Origin: Bacillota bacterium
GTDB lineage: Bacteria > Bacillota > Clostridia > Christensenellales > Aristaeellaceae
Direction: 5' to 3'
NCBI GenBank assembly: GCA_023402355.1
Contig: JAEXCG010000193.1
Span: 1 to 27,334, forward strand
Length of the DNA: 27,334 nt
Translations under genes and position numbers: made by a program
Notes under the pieces: model-generated
Database searches by the model: none
What the model was told of the DNA's origin: nothing
What the model saw: only the letters and a program-made list of their open reading frames with translations
Shown here: positions 13,591-21,638 of the stretch, piece after piece
Numbering within the stretch: position 1 is the first letter of the stretch
Layout of the letters: every line of letters starts with the position of its first letter

Positions 13591-14913
13591 TTACGCCGTC
13601 AATTTTGCATTTTCTGCGTCAATCTGCTTTAAAATCTCCAATTCTTCGCCCGTTTTTGCGTCTATGTAGATCAGGTAATAGCCGCCGCCGAACATGCCGG
13701 AGAACTCATAGCACAGCTTTTCGCCGCCCTCCAGCGGAATGACGCAAAGGCGCCTGCGCTTGATGTCAAGGCGCGCGCTCACCCGTTCCTGCGCCTCCTC
13801 CTGGCTGAGCGTGGGCTCGCCCAGCTCGCGCGCCGTGTGGTTCATCAGGTAGTTGTTGCTCTCGATTCCCACCACCGCGCCGGTATCCGCGCGCACCTGC
13901 ACCTTGATGAGGTCCGGGTAGAGCAGCACGCCGTCCTGCACCGCGGCGAAGTTGATGACCGCAAGCCCGTCGTAGAGCTGCCAGTAGTTCGGCTCCATGT
14001 GCCCGTAGCCCCGCGAGGAGAGGAATTCGTACGCCTTGAGCGCGCAGTCCGCCACCGTCATCTGCTGGGCATACTGTGCGCTTTCCGGCATCATCCACAG
14101 CACGTGCCCGCCGCGCCGGGTCACCTGCACGTCCAGCGTGCCGTCCGCCTGCGTGTCGACCGCCAGGCCGTACGCGGGGATGACGCCGCCGCTGTCTACC
14201 GCCGCGCGCACGTTTACCACGCGCTCGGGCCCCACAAACGCCTTCGCGCGCTCCATGGCCTCTTCCAGGGTGATCTCCTCCCCGGTCAGACCCTTGGGCT
14301 GCACGTCGTGCCGGCCGTCCGAAAACGGCCCGTCATAAATCAGGCTCGGGTACTCGATGCCGCTGGCGCTTCCCGTGATCTGCTCCAGCTGCGGCGCGTC
14401 GTCCCCCTCGTCCGCCCACATCTCCGTCGAGTCCAGCACGATGTCCTCGCGGGACAGCACGTCCCCCAGGCTCGTCAGCTGCTCGTTCAGCCCGTCGCAG
14501 GTCTTGAGCAGCGCCTCCCACTGCGTCAGATCGTCGCTTGAGAGCATGCTGCCCCCCGCCACGCGGCCAGACAGCGTGAGCGCGTAGTCGCTTACCTGGC
14601 CTACGAGCTTGGTCGTGCTCGACACGGCCGTGTGGCGTAGCGGAAGCTGCGCAAGGCTCGCCTGCGCGGATTCCGCCTGGCGCGCGATCTCCCCGAGCAG
14701 CGAGACCGTCTGCTGCGGGCCGGAGGCCACGAGCAGCTTCTCGATGCGGATTTCCATGTCCGACAGCGCGCCCGCGACCTCCAGCAGCGCGCGCTGGCGC
14801 ACCGCGGCGGCCTGCAGGGCGAGCGTCCTGTTCGCCTGCCACTGCCAGGCGCCGAATCCCACTGAAACGACGAGCGCAACCGCCAGCGCCGCCAAAATCC
14901 CCTTCTGTTTCAC
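13591..14913 (-). CDS. ypeB: Germination protein YpeB
   Basis: YpeB partners the spore cortex-lytic enzyme SleB. In Bacillus the two proteins need each other for stability in the dormant spore. The product is 440 residues. An N-terminal hydrophobic segment at about 6-23 (GILAALAVALVVSVGFGAW) anchors it. A long helical region follows, then a C-terminal part with PepSY-like repeats (ITLEEAMERAKAFVGPERVV, TVADCALKAYEFLSSRGY and LSQEEAQERVSARL). The final IYIDAKTGEELEILKQ is characteristic. The start is GTG at 14913, with GGAGGAGG 7 nt upstream. It lies 31 nt after sleB, the usual gene order. Expression is expected in the forespore with sleB; no separate promoter is visible. Confidence 0.95.
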   Translation of the reverse strand: MKQKGILAALAVALVVSVGFGAWQWQANRTLALQAAAVRQRALLEVAGALSDMEIRIEKLLVASGPQQTVSLLGEIARQAESAQASLAQLPLRHTAVSSTTKLVGQVSDYALTLSGRVAGGSMLSSDDLTQWEALLKTCDGLNEQLTSLGDVLSREDIVLDSTEMWADEGDDAPQLEQITGSASGIEYPSLIYDGPFSDGRHDVQPKGLTGEEITLEEAMERAKAFVGPERVVNVRAAVDSGGVIPAYGLAVDTQADGTLDVQVTRRGGHVLWMMPESAQYAQQMTVADCALKAYEFLSSRGYGHMEPNYWQLYDGLAVINFAAVQDGVLLYPDLIKVQVRADTGAVVGIESNNYLMNHTARELGEPTLSQEEAQERVSARLDIKRRRLCVIPLEGGEKLCYEFSGMFGGGYYLIYIDAKTGEELEILKQIDAENAKLTA

Positions 14914-14944
14914 GCTTCAGCCTCCTCCATCAACCCGGTCGCGC

Positions 14945-15631
14945 TCATATGGCAAAGTTATGCCGGCCGATGCTCAACTGCACCTCGCGCGTCCAAATCC
15001 ACTTGCTCGTGGAGGTCGCGGGGTTGTAGTAGTAAATGCAGCCGCCGGTCGGGTCCCAGCCGTTCATGGCGTCGCGCGCGGCGCGCAGCGATTCGCTGTC
15101 CGGGGTCAGGTTGACCTGCCCGTCCGCGACCGCGTCGAACGCGCCCGCCTGATAGATGACGCCCGAAATGGTGTTGGGAAAGGAGGGATGGCGCACGCGG
15201 TTGAGCACCACCGCGCCGACGGCCACCTTGCCGACGTACGGCTCCCCGCGCGCCTCGCCGTGGATGATGCGCGCCAGCAGGTAGATTTCATTTTCGCTGT
15301 AGCCCGCCGAGACCGTCACGCTCTTGTCGCCGCCCGCGGAAAGCGAGATGCCCATCGCGTTTGCCGTCGACTGGCCGACCGCGCCGTCCGCCTTCAGCCC
15401 GTTCTTCTTCTGAAAACGGACGACCGCCTGATATGTGCCCTCGCCGAACACGCCGTCCACCGCGCCGTCATAATAGCCCCACTGCTTCAGCCTGCGCTGA
15501 ATGCGCATGACCTCGTCCCCGCGCGAGCCCCAGGCGACGACCGTCGCCGCCTCCGCGATCTGCGCGCAGACGACCATACAGGTCACCAGCAGCAGGACCC
15601 CCATGCGCATGCGCCTCATCTGCCTGCTCAT
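14945..15631 (-). CDS. sleB: Spore cortex-lytic enzyme SleB
   Basis: SleB hydrolyses spore cortex peptidoglycan (as a lytic transglycosylase in Bacillus) during germination. The product is 228 residues. A signal peptide ends near AQIAEA (about residue 27). A peptidoglycan-binding type 1 domain (GDEVMRIQRRLKQWGYYDGA through KADGAVGQSTANAM) is followed by a hydrolase_2 catalytic domain. Its conserved glutamate lies in IIHGEARGEPYVGKVAV, and its terminal block is NGWDPTGGCIYYYNPATS then WIW and IGRHNFAI. The start at 15631 overlaps the spoIIR stop as ATGA, with GGGAGG 10 nt upstream; a longer upstream frame has no family similarity. Confidence 0.95.
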   Translation of the reverse strand: MSRQMRRMRMGVLLLVTCMVVCAQIAEAATVVAWGSRGDEVMRIQRRLKQWGYYDGAVDGVFGEGTYQAVVRFQKKNGLKADGAVGQSTANAMGISLSAGGDKSVTVSAGYSENEIYLLARIIHGEARGEPYVGKVAVGAVVLNRVRHPSFPNTISGVIYQAGAFDAVADGQVNLTPDSESLRAARDAMNGWDPTGGCIYYYNPATSTSKWIWTREVQLSIGRHNFAI

Positions 15632-16215
15632 ATCGATTCTTCCTCCCCGCAAAAGATCCGCTTTAAAATGGACGTCCAGTGCACGGGCTCGTCGGGCGCC
15701 TCCCCGCCGACCGGCTGCGCCGTGTCCGCCGCCGCGTCCCGTCCGTCCTCGATCAGGCACAGCGAGGGATACAGCACGCACCACCAGTTGCGCCCGCCGC
15801 CGCCGCCCAGCACGATGCGCAGCGCCGGATACGTGCCCGCGGGCACCGTTTCCCCGCCGTACACGCGCGTGGGAAAATCGCACAAGCCGAAGCTCGCCTC
15901 GACGCTCCCGTCAAACCCCTCCGCGCGCGCCGTCTCAAGCGCGGTCTGTTCGATGGCCGCGAGGTTTTCCTCGATCGCTCCGCAGGCGGCTTCGTAGGAC
16001 TCCCTGGAGAGCGCCGCGCCGAACGCCTCGAGCACCGCGTCGCGCACCTTCAGCTTGACGGCCTGATCGGCCGGTTCGTCGCTTCGCGCGACGACGTGAA
16101 TGCGGATCAGCTCGCTGTTTGAAAGCGCCGACCCGAGTGCGGAATCCCCCGGCGCATGCAGCGGCGCAAAGCACAGCGCTGCCGCCAGACTGAGCGCACA
16201 CAAAAGACGACCCAT
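15628..16215 (-). CDS. spoIIR: Stage II sporulation protein R
   Basis: SpoIIR is made in the forespore and secreted into the intermembrane space, where it triggers SpoIIGA to cleave pro-sigma-E in the mother cell. The product is 195 residues. The N-terminal signal peptide is RLLCALSLAAALCFAPLHA. Diagnostic blocks are LIRIHVVARSDEPADQAVKL with KVRDAVL, then YGGETVPAGTYPALRIVLG and NWWCVLYPSLCLIE. The ATG at 16215 follows GAGGGGGTGG. It begins 68 nt after ispE and overlaps sleB by 4 nt. Grouping with sleB and ypeB suggests forespore expression. A sigma-F-like promoter in the 68-nt gap is too weak to call. Confidence 0.95.
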   Translation of the reverse strand: MGRLLCALSLAAALCFAPLHAPGDSALGSALSNSELIRIHVVARSDEPADQAVKLKVRDAVLEAFGAALSRESYEAACGAIEENLAAIEQTALETARAEGFDGSVEASFGLCDFPTRVYGGETVPAGTYPALRIVLGGGGGRNWWCVLYPSLCLIEDGRDAAADTAQPVGGEAPDEPVHWTSILKRIFCGEEESI

Positions 16216-16283
16216 GATGCCACCCCCTCGTGATGGCAACAGGGTCGTCCAAACGAACATTTTTTATGCGGCTATGCCTCGAT

Positions 16284-17171
16284 TCAGGGGCGTATCTCCT
16301 GAATTTCCATACCGGCGCCCGCGCTGGCCGTCATATAGCAGGCGCGATAGGAAAAGCGCAGCTTCTGCCAGGCGGCGCGTGCCGTGCGCGCGTTGAGAAA
16401 GACGCCGAAGACCGCCGATCCGCTGCCCGTCATCTGCGCCGCGGCCGCGCCCTGCGCCCGCAGCGCCTCGATCGCCAGGCCGATTTCCGGGCGCAGCGCC
16501 TGCGCGACGGGTTGGAGGGTATTGCCCAGCGACTGGCACAGGGCGCGCAGATCGCCCGCGGCCAGCGCCTGCTGCGCCCGCTCCGTCTGCGGCTGGCGCG
16601 CAGGCGCGCCGGCCTGCTCGTGCAGCCTGCCGAACACGTCCCGCGTCGATAAGCCCCGGCACGGCTGGATGACGACCAGCCAGATCTGGCGCGCGCAAGG
16701 CAGGGGGGTGAGCTTCTCCCCTACCCCCTGCGCGCGCTGCAGGCCGCCCCGCACGCAGAAGGGAACGTCCGCGCCCACGCCAAGGCCGACGCGTTCCAGC
16801 TCTTCGTCCGTCAGGCCGCAGCACCACAGGCGGTTGAGCCCCACCAGTACGGCGGCCGCATCCGCGCTGCCGCCGCCCATGCCCGCCGCTACCGGAATGC
16901 GCTTGCCCAGCCAGAGCTTCGCCCCGCGGCGCACGCCGGTCGCGCTCGCAAGCTGCTGCGCGGCCTTCAGCACGAGGTTTCCCTTGTCGGACGGCACGCG
17001 CCCGCCTCTGCCCACCTCCAGCGTCAGCTCCGGCGCCTCCTCGATCGTGAGCGTATCCGCCAGCGTCACGGACTGCATCAGCATATCCAGTTCATGATAA
17101 CCATCCTCGCGTTTTCCGCGGACGTCCAGCGTCCAGTTGATCTTCGCGCGGGCCTGTATGCGCAGCATCAT
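16284..17171 (-). CDS. ispE: 4-diphosphocytidyl-2-C-methyl-D-erythritol kinase
   Basis: IspE phosphorylates CDP-methylerythritol in the MEP pathway, which also uses the IspH domain encoded earlier in the window. The product is 295 residues, a GHMP kinase. The N-terminal ARAKINWTLDVRGKREDGYH carries the catalytic lysine (K10). The ATP-binding loop PVAAGMGGGSADAAA is at 93-107, and the catalytic aspartate is in GVGADVPFCV (D135). MTGSGSAVFGVF is near the C-terminus. Two adjacent ATGs (17171 and 17168) fit the GGAGG. It has its own promoter and precedes spoIIR, a housekeeping-sporulation adjacency seen in other Firmicutes. Confidence 0.95.
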   Translation of the reverse strand: MMLRIQARAKINWTLDVRGKREDGYHELDMLMQSVTLADTLTIEEAPELTLEVGRGGRVPSDKGNLVLKAAQQLASATGVRRGAKLWLGKRIPVAAGMGGGSADAAAVLVGLNRLWCCGLTDEELERVGLGVGADVPFCVRGGLQRAQGVGEKLTPLPCARQIWLVVIQPCRGLSTRDVFGRLHEQAGAPARQPQTERAQQALAAGDLRALCQSLGNTLQPVAQALRPEIGLAIEALRAQGAAAAQMTGSGSAVFGVFLNARTARAAWQKLRFSYRACYMTASAGAGMEIQEIRP

Positions 17172-17195
17172 CGCGTCCTCCGTACCTTTTTTTCT

Positions 17196-17224
17196 ATTGT
17201 ACTTCCTTTTGGGCGTTCCGGCAA
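17196..17224 (-). promoter_or_regulatory. Sigma-A promoter of ispE
   Basis: On the minus strand the -35 TTGCCG (17219-17224), a 17-nt spacer and the -10 TACAAT (17196-17201) lie directly upstream of the ispE ribosome binding site. The start is near 17189. Confidence 0.72.
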
Positions 17225-17236
17225 GGGGAAGCCTTC

Positions 17237-18769
17237 TCAGGCCTCCATCGCGCCGCGCTTCAGGATGACGATCGGTTCGCCCGGGCGCACGTCCTGCAGC
17301 TTGGGGTTGAAGGCCGTCAGCGTCTCCTCCCCGATGCGATAGCGCTTGGCCACGTCCCAGGACGTCTCGCAGTCCTTGGGGTAGTACAGGATGATGCCGC
17401 CCGTCTCATCCGGCGCCTGCACGCTCTCCACGTCCGTGACGATGCCGAAGGGCTGCGCGCTGTATTCCATGCCTTCCAGCGCCAGAATGAAGCGAACCTC
17501 CGCCCGGTCGGACGTGATGGCCGACGCCACCGCCTCGACGCACTCCAGCGTGATCGCCGCGCTCGACGGCAGGTCGCACACGAACTGCATGGAGAACGGC
17601 ACGTCCTGATGGACCGAGACAGGCACGTCCGAATCCATCGGCAGGTAGCAGAGCGTCACCCCCAGCATGCCGTCCACCCGAAGGCGGCCGTTCACGTTTT
17701 CGCGCGTGCCCGCCGCCGGCTGCACGAAGGCGGCCAGCATCGTGCCGATCGGCTGTGCGTCGTCCGGCATGGCGATCATCAGCTTGCCGCTCTCCCGCGC
17801 GATGCAGGTCAGGTCGTCGGTGTGCATTTCCACCGTCCGTCGCTGCGGCACCACCTGATCGCCCTCGGTCGTATAGGCGTCGTCGAGCAGCGTGCACTCC
17901 GTCTGCTCGGTCGCCCGGACGCTGACGAGCAGCTCCACCTCCGCGCGCAGGATGCGCGCGTCCTCGCTCGCCTCCATGGAATCGACCATGACGTCCACGA
18001 TGCGCACGCGCGCGTCGATCTCGTCGTCGTCGCCCGTCTGCAAGGCGACGGCCTGCTCAAAGGGCGTGCTGTGGCGCGTCACCACGAGCGGATGCCCCGT
18101 CTCCCCCGCGTGGTAGACGGTCAGCTCGACCGTGCCCGTCACCGTCACGCGCCCGTCACCGCCGACGACGTCCTCCACGCGCGCGTTGGCCGTCGCGTAA
18201 AGCGTGTCCTCGATGCCCAAGCCGGCGGGCAAGTCGAATTCCTCGCGGATCAACCCCTTTTCGCTGCCGGTCGCCGTCGTGCGGCACAGGCGCATCTGCT
18301 GCCGCTTCGTCTTGAGCACGGAGGAGCCCGTGATGTCGGTGATCGCGTCGACGGGGGCGGCGGTCGTGACGACTGCCGAGAACGTCAGCGCCGCCGTAAG
18401 CGCGAGCCTGCCGCCGTTCGCCTTCGCGCTCGCGTCCTCCACGCCGACGCTCCAATCGAGCTGCATACGCGGGGTGACGCCCGGGGACTCTATGATCTGA
18501 TGAAAGTCGCACCCCGTCTCGATCACCTGTACGCGCGTCAGATCTCCCTGCGTGTACAGGACGTGAAACACGACCTGCCCCGAAAGGGTGATCTTGTCGT
18601 TTTGGACCTCCGCCGTGCCCGGAACCGCCTGCGCCTGCACGCTGAGCACGGTTACCGGATCCCGCATGCTTCCCGGGAGCGCGACCTCCCCATCGATCAT
18701 TGCCTGCTGCTGCAGGTTGGCTACCAGCCGTTCCGCTTCAACGCTTTCGCGCTCAATCTGCCATTCCAT
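17237..18769 (-). CDS. SipL/SpoVID-like spore coat morphogenesis protein (SPOCS/DUF3794 repeats plus LysM)
   Basis: The product is about 511 residues. Three DUF3794 (SPOCS) domains of roughly 100-120 residues are followed by a C-terminal LysM domain (ILYYPKDCETSWDVAKRY, ending near EPIVILKRG). This layout matches SipL of C. difficile, the mother-cell protein that works with SpoIVA to attach and encase the coat. There is no signal peptide, consistent with a mother-cell cytosolic protein. The start at 18769 (MEWQIERESVEAERLV) has GGAGG 9 nt upstream; an ATG two codons earlier at 18775 has spacing too short. A sigma-E-like promoter sits upstream. It is divergent from cysS. No terminator separates it clearly from ispE, 65 nt downstream. 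Confidence 0.88.
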   Translation of the reverse strand: MEWQIERESVEAERLVANLQQQAMIDGEVALPGSMRDPVTVLSVQAQAVPGTAEVQNDKITLSGQVVFHVLYTQGDLTRVQVIETGCDFHQIIESPGVTPRMQLDWSVGVEDASAKANGGRLALTAALTFSAVVTTAAPVDAITDITGSSVLKTKRQQMRLCRTTATGSEKGLIREEFDLPAGLGIEDTLYATANARVEDVVGGDGRVTVTGTVELTVYHAGETGHPLVVTRHSTPFEQAVALQTGDDDEIDARVRIVDVMVDSMEASEDARILRAEVELLVSVRATEQTECTLLDDAYTTEGDQVVPQRRTVEMHTDDLTCIARESGKLMIAMPDDAQPIGTMLAAFVQPAAGTRENVNGRLRVDGMLGVTLCYLPMDSDVPVSVHQDVPFSMQFVCDLPSSAAITLECVEAVASAITSDRAEVRFILALEGMEYSAQPFGIVTDVESVQAPDETGGIILYYPKDCETSWDVAKRYRIGEETLTAFNPKLQDVRPGEPIVILKRGAMEA

Positions 18770-18804
18770 CCGCATGTCCCTCCCCTGATGCTGTTGCACG
18801 CTCC

Positions 18805-18833
18805 ACCCTATGCGGGCTCGGACAGGGTTATGC
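18805..18833 (-). promoter_or_regulatory. Sigma-E-like promoter of the SipL-like gene
   Basis: On the minus strand GCATAAC (18827-18833), a 14-nt spacer and CATAGGGT (18805-18812) fit the sigma-E pattern (kmATAtt, 14-15 nt, CATACAmT) at the key ATA and CATA...T positions. The predicted start is about 30 nt before the gene. There is no sigma-A-like alternative. Confidence 0.55.
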
Positions 18834-18861
18834 CAAAATGAACGGCGCACGCAAGCCTCTC

Positions 18862-18890
18862 TTGACAGCGGCTTTCTCGCGTGGTAGGAT
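18862..18890 (+). promoter_or_regulatory. Sigma-A promoter of cysS
   Basis: A full-consensus -35 TTGACA (18862-18867), a 17-nt spacer and the -10 TAGGAT (18885-18890) lie directly upstream of the T-box leader. The start is near 18897. Confidence 0.88.
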
Positions 18891-18896
18891 GAAAGA

Positions 18897-19130
18897 AACA
18901 CGGTGAACGGGAGCGGTCAGGCACATCGCGGTCGTATAGAGAGGGCGCGCCACAGGCTGAAAGCGCGCCTCGCCCAGTCCTGACCGGTTGCGCCCGGGAG
19001 TGCGAGGGGTAACGCCCTCCGGCGGCCGCCGATATCCGGCACGCGGCGCGCGCCGCATGAGCATAAAGCAAGAGTGGAACCGCGAATCCTTCGCCTCTTG
19101 TGCCTTCGGGCATGAGGGGGATTTTTATTT
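18897..19130 (+). promoter_or_regulatory. T-box riboswitch controlling cysS (Cys specifier)
   Basis: The leader has the parts of a T-box: the stem I motif AGAGAGGGCGCGCC with the apical CAGGCTGAAAGCGCGCC (from about 18937), and a specifier region in which TGC (Cys, 18990-18992) sits before GCCCGGGAG. The conserved T-box AGAGTGGAACCGCG is at 19071-19084. The terminator pairs 19094-19104 with 19109-19119 (11 pairs, TTCG loop) and is followed by a T-rich tail. Uncharged tRNA-Cys should stabilise the antiterminator and allow cysS transcription. The specifier is assigned by position and by the downstream gene, not by a covariance search. Confidence 0.92.
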
Positions 19131-19150
19131 TCAGGAAAGGGCGATTCGTC

Positions 19151-20572
19151 ATGAAACTTTACAACTCCGCGACCCGTCTCAAGGAAGACTTTATTCCCCA
19201 CGAGAGCGGCAAGGTGAGCATGTACACCTGCGGCCCGACGGTCTATCACTTCGCGCACATCGGCAACCTGCGCAGCTACATCATGGAGGACGTGCTCGAA
19301 AAATATCTGCGCTACGCGGGCTACGACGTTAAACGCGTGATGAACATCACGGACGTGGGCCACCTTTCGTCGGACGCCGACACCGGCGAGGACAAGATGC
19401 TCAAGGGCGCGCGCCGCGAAAAGAAGAGCGTGATGGAAATCGCGCGTTTTTACACGGACGCATTTTTCGAGGACTGCAAAAAGCTCAACATCAAGACGCC
19501 GGACGTGGTGCAGCCCGCCACCGGCTGCATCGGCGAGTACATCGAGATCATTTCGCGCCTGCTGGAAAAGGGGTACGCCTACCTCGCAGGCGGCAACGTC
19601 TACTTCGACACGTCAAAGCTCGAGAAGTATTACATCTTCAACGAGCACGACGAGGACGACCTGGAGGTCGGCGTGCGCGACAGCGTCGAGGAGGACGGCA
19701 ACAAGCGCAGCAAGGCGGACTTCGTGCTGTGGTTCACGAAGAGCAAATTTCAGGATCAGGAGCTCAAGTGGGATTCCCCCTGGGGCGTGGGCTATCCGGG
19801 CTGGCACATCGAGTGCTCCGGCATTTCGCTCAAGTACCTGGGCGAGCGCCTCGACCTGCACTGCGGCGGCATCGACAACGCCTTTCCCCATCACACCAAC
19901 GAGATCGCGCAGTCGGAGGCGTACCTGGGGCATCCCTGGTGCAAGTACTGGTTCCACGTGCACCATCTGAACACCTCCACCGGCAAGATGTCCAAGTCCA
20001 AGGGCGAATTCCTGACCGTATCGCTCCTGGAGGAAAAGGGCTACGATCCGCTCGTCTACCGGCTGTTCTGCCTGCAATCCCACTACCGCAAGGGGCTCGT
20101 CTTCACGTGGGAGAACCTGGACAACGCCGCAGCAGCCTACCAGAAGCTTCTCGCCCGTATCGCCGCGCTGTCGCCGGCAGCGGACGCGCCCATCGACGAA
20201 GCGGGCGCCGCGCCCCTGCGCCAGGCCTTTCAAAACGCGCTCGACAACGACTTGAACACGTCGCTCGCGGTCACCGTGCTCTACGACGTGCTCAAGGCCG
20301 ACGTGAGCGATTCGACGAAGCGCGCCCTGCTGGACGAGTTCGACCGGGTGCTGTCCCTGAACCTGCTTCAAGGCGCGAAGGTGCTTATCCGAAAGCAGCA
20401 GGAGGAGGCCGCGCCGCAGGCCGACCCAGAGGTCGAGGCGCACATCGCGGCCCGCGCGCAGGCGAAGAAAGAGCGCAACTTTGCGCTGGCCGACCAGATT
20501 CGGGACGAGCTGAAGGCGCGCGGCATCGAACTGATCGACACGAAGGAAGGCACCAAGTGGAAGCGCCTGTAA
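19151..20572 (+). CDS. cysS: Cysteinyl-tRNA synthetase
   Basis: CysS charges tRNA-Cys with cysteine using ATP. The product is 473 residues, normal for the family. The class I signature is HIGN (HFAHIGNLRSYIMED), the zinc-site residues include C27 (MYTCGPTVYHFAH), GWHIECSG and HHTNEIAQSEA, and the KMSKS loop is STGKMSKSKGEF. The C-terminal anticodon-binding part ends KERNFALADQIRDELKARGI and IELIDTKEGTKWKR. The start at 19151 (MKLYNSATRLKEDF) fits the family better than the upstream in-frame ATG at 19100, which lies in the T-box terminator. AAAGG lies 10 nt before it. Confidence 0.97.
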   Translation: MKLYNSATRLKEDFIPHESGKVSMYTCGPTVYHFAHIGNLRSYIMEDVLEKYLRYAGYDVKRVMNITDVGHLSSDADTGEDKMLKGARREKKSVMEIARFYTDAFFEDCKKLNIKTPDVVQPATGCIGEYIEIISRLLEKGYAYLAGGNVYFDTSKLEKYYIFNEHDEDDLEVGVRDSVEEDGNKRSKADFVLWFTKSKFQDQELKWDSPWGVGYPGWHIECSGISLKYLGERLDLHCGGIDNAFPHHTNEIAQSEAYLGHPWCKYWFHVHHLNTSTGKMSKSKGEFLTVSLLEEKGYDPLVYRLFCLQSHYRKGLVFTWENLDNAAAAYQKLLARIAALSPAADAPIDEAGAAPLRQAFQNALDNDLNTSLAVTVLYDVLKADVSDSTKRALLDEFDRVLSLNLLQGAKVLIRKQQEEAAPQADPEVEAHIAARAQAKKERNFALADQIRDELKARGIELIDTKEGTKWKRL

Positions 20573-20589
20573 AGGCGCGCATGAAAATA

Positions 20590-20614
20590 GCCCGGCAGTC
20601 GCCGGGCCGTTTTC
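20590..20614. terminator. Bidirectional terminator between cysS and spo0A
   Basis: A perfect 7-bp GC stem, GCCCGGC/GCCGGGC with AGTC loop, is followed by CGTTTTCG on the plus strand and TATTTTCA on the minus strand. The two convergent genes end within 30 nt on either side. Confidence 0.85.
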
Positions 20615-20642
20615 GTATATAGACCTTCTGGAAAAAGCCGCT

Positions 20643-21422
20643 TCAGGCGCTGCGCTCCACGCGCATCTTGTCCGCGACCAGCGCGATGAACTCGCCGTTC
20701 GTGGGCTTGTCGTCCGGGGAACACACGTTGGCGCCGAAGACCTGATTGAGCACCTCGACGCGGCCGCGGCTCCACGCCACCTCGATCGCGTGGCGAATCG
20801 CGCGCTCCACCTTGCTGGCCGTCGTGGAGAATTTGCGCGCGATGCCGGGGTAAAGCTCCTTGGTGATGCGGTTGATGAGCTCCGGCTGATCCATCACCAT
20901 CTTCACCGCCTCGCGCAGGAACTGGTAGCCCTTGATGTGCGCCGGGATGCCCACCGTCAAAAACAGGCTGGCGATCTTCTCCTCCACCGAACGCGCGGGA
21001 ACCGCGGGCGGGGGCGTCATCATCAGGGTCTCCTGATTCGCGCCGCGTGTCGAGGCGACCTCCATCACGCGCTGATAGAGAACCGGGAAGTCGAAGGGCT
21101 TGATCATGTAGTAGCGCACACCGAGCTGCACCGCCCGCGTAATAAAATCATCCCTGCCCAGCGCCGTCAGCACGATGACCTCCGGCTTGCGCGCGATCTC
21201 CATGCGCATGAGCTGCTCGAGCATCGTGTAACCATCCATCTGCGGCATAATGATGTCTGACAAAAGGACGTCCGGCTGCGTCTGACGGATCAGTTCGAGG
21301 GCCTCCACCCCATTGCTGGCCTGACCCACAACGCTTACCCCTTCGCGCTGGGCGAAATAGTCCGCCACCACGCGCCTTAGCTCTACGTTGTCATCTACGA
21401 TCAGAAGTTTTACCGTCTCCAT
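20643..21422 (-). CDS. spo0A: Sporulation master regulator Spo0A
   Basis: Spo0A is the response regulator at the end of the sporulation phosphorelay; phosphorylated Spo0A binds 0A boxes. The product is 259 residues. The receiver domain at 1-120 has the acidic pocket D10-D11, the phosphoacceptor D56 (DVLLSDIIMPQMDG), T87 in VIVLTALG and K109 in YYMIKPFDFPVL. A variable linker leads to the Spo0A-specific DNA-binding domain, from about 145, with GIPAHIKGYQFLREAV, ELYPGIARKFSTTASKVER and the recognition helix SRGRVEVLNQVFG. The ATG at 21422 follows GGAGGAGAACA. It is regulated by a sigma-A-type promoter and three 0A boxes upstream. There is no spoIVB beside it. Confidence 0.97.
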   Translation of the reverse strand: METVKLLIVDDNVELRRVVADYFAQREGVSVVGQASNGVEALELIRQTQPDVLLSDIIMPQMDGYTMLEQLMRMEIARKPEVIVLTALGRDDFITRAVQLGVRYYMIKPFDFPVLYQRVMEVASTRGANQETLMMTPPPAVPARSVEEKIASLFLTVGIPAHIKGYQFLREAVKMVMDQPELINRITKELYPGIARKFSTTASKVERAIRHAIEVAWSRGRVEVLNQVFGANVCSPDDKPTNGEFIALVADKMRVERSA

Positions 21423-21456
21423 TGTTCTCCTCCATCTTCCATTTCATTTATCTTTT

Positions 21457-21506
21457 TTCGACACGCCGCATACACGGCCTGACGAAAATTGACACCTTTT
21501 GTCGAA
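21457..21506. promoter_or_regulatory. Three 0A boxes upstream of spo0A
   Basis: Spo0A-binding boxes (TGNCGAA) are present at 21457-21463 (TTCGACA, minus-strand TGTCGAA), 21480-21486 (TGACGAA) and 21499-21506 (TTGTCGAA). They lie between the spo0A gene and its predicted promoter, at about 20-nt intervals. Autoregulation by Spo0A is established in Bacillus and is inferred here. Confidence 0.78.
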
Positions 21507-21517
21507 TTGGTTATTAT
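21489..21517 (+). promoter_or_regulatory. Plus-strand sigma-A-like promoter opposing spo0A
   Basis: TTGACA (21489-21494), a 17-nt spacer and TATTAT (21512-21517) are read on the plus strand, away from spo0A. An 0A box lies inside the spacer. No gene follows it on the plus strand; a terminator lies at 21643-21672. Confidence 0.6.
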
Positions 21518-21532
21518 TTCATCATCGTTTAA

Positions 21533-21561
21533 AGTATAGCACATTATTCCTTGTTTGTGAA
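21533..21561 (-). promoter_or_regulatory. Sigma-A-like promoter of spo0A
   Basis: On the minus strand the -35 TTCACA (21556-21561), a 17-nt spacer and an extended -10 TGCTATACT (TATACT at 21533-21538) predict a start near 21526, about 104 nt before the ATG. The region 21562-21638 is AT-rich and shows nothing else. Confidence 0.75.
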
Positions 21562-21638
21562 GACATAAGAAGTGTATTTGTAGCAATTACTTCTAATATT
21601 CGTAAGTTTTTGCTTGGAAATGAGAGCCTTTTGCATTG

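Noticed and set aside
16216..16283. Sigma-F promoter for spoIIR
   Set aside because: GCATA followed after 14 nt by GGACGACCCT only partly fits the sigma-F pattern; too weak to list.
17609..18841. Plus-strand frame of about 400 codons antisense to the SipL-like gene
   Set aside because: It has no ribosome binding site, and its composition is that of a shadow frame; the minus-strand SPOCS and LysM domains are clear.
18808..19363. Minus-strand frames over the cysS leader
   Set aside because: The region is explained in full by the promoter, T-box and start of cysS.
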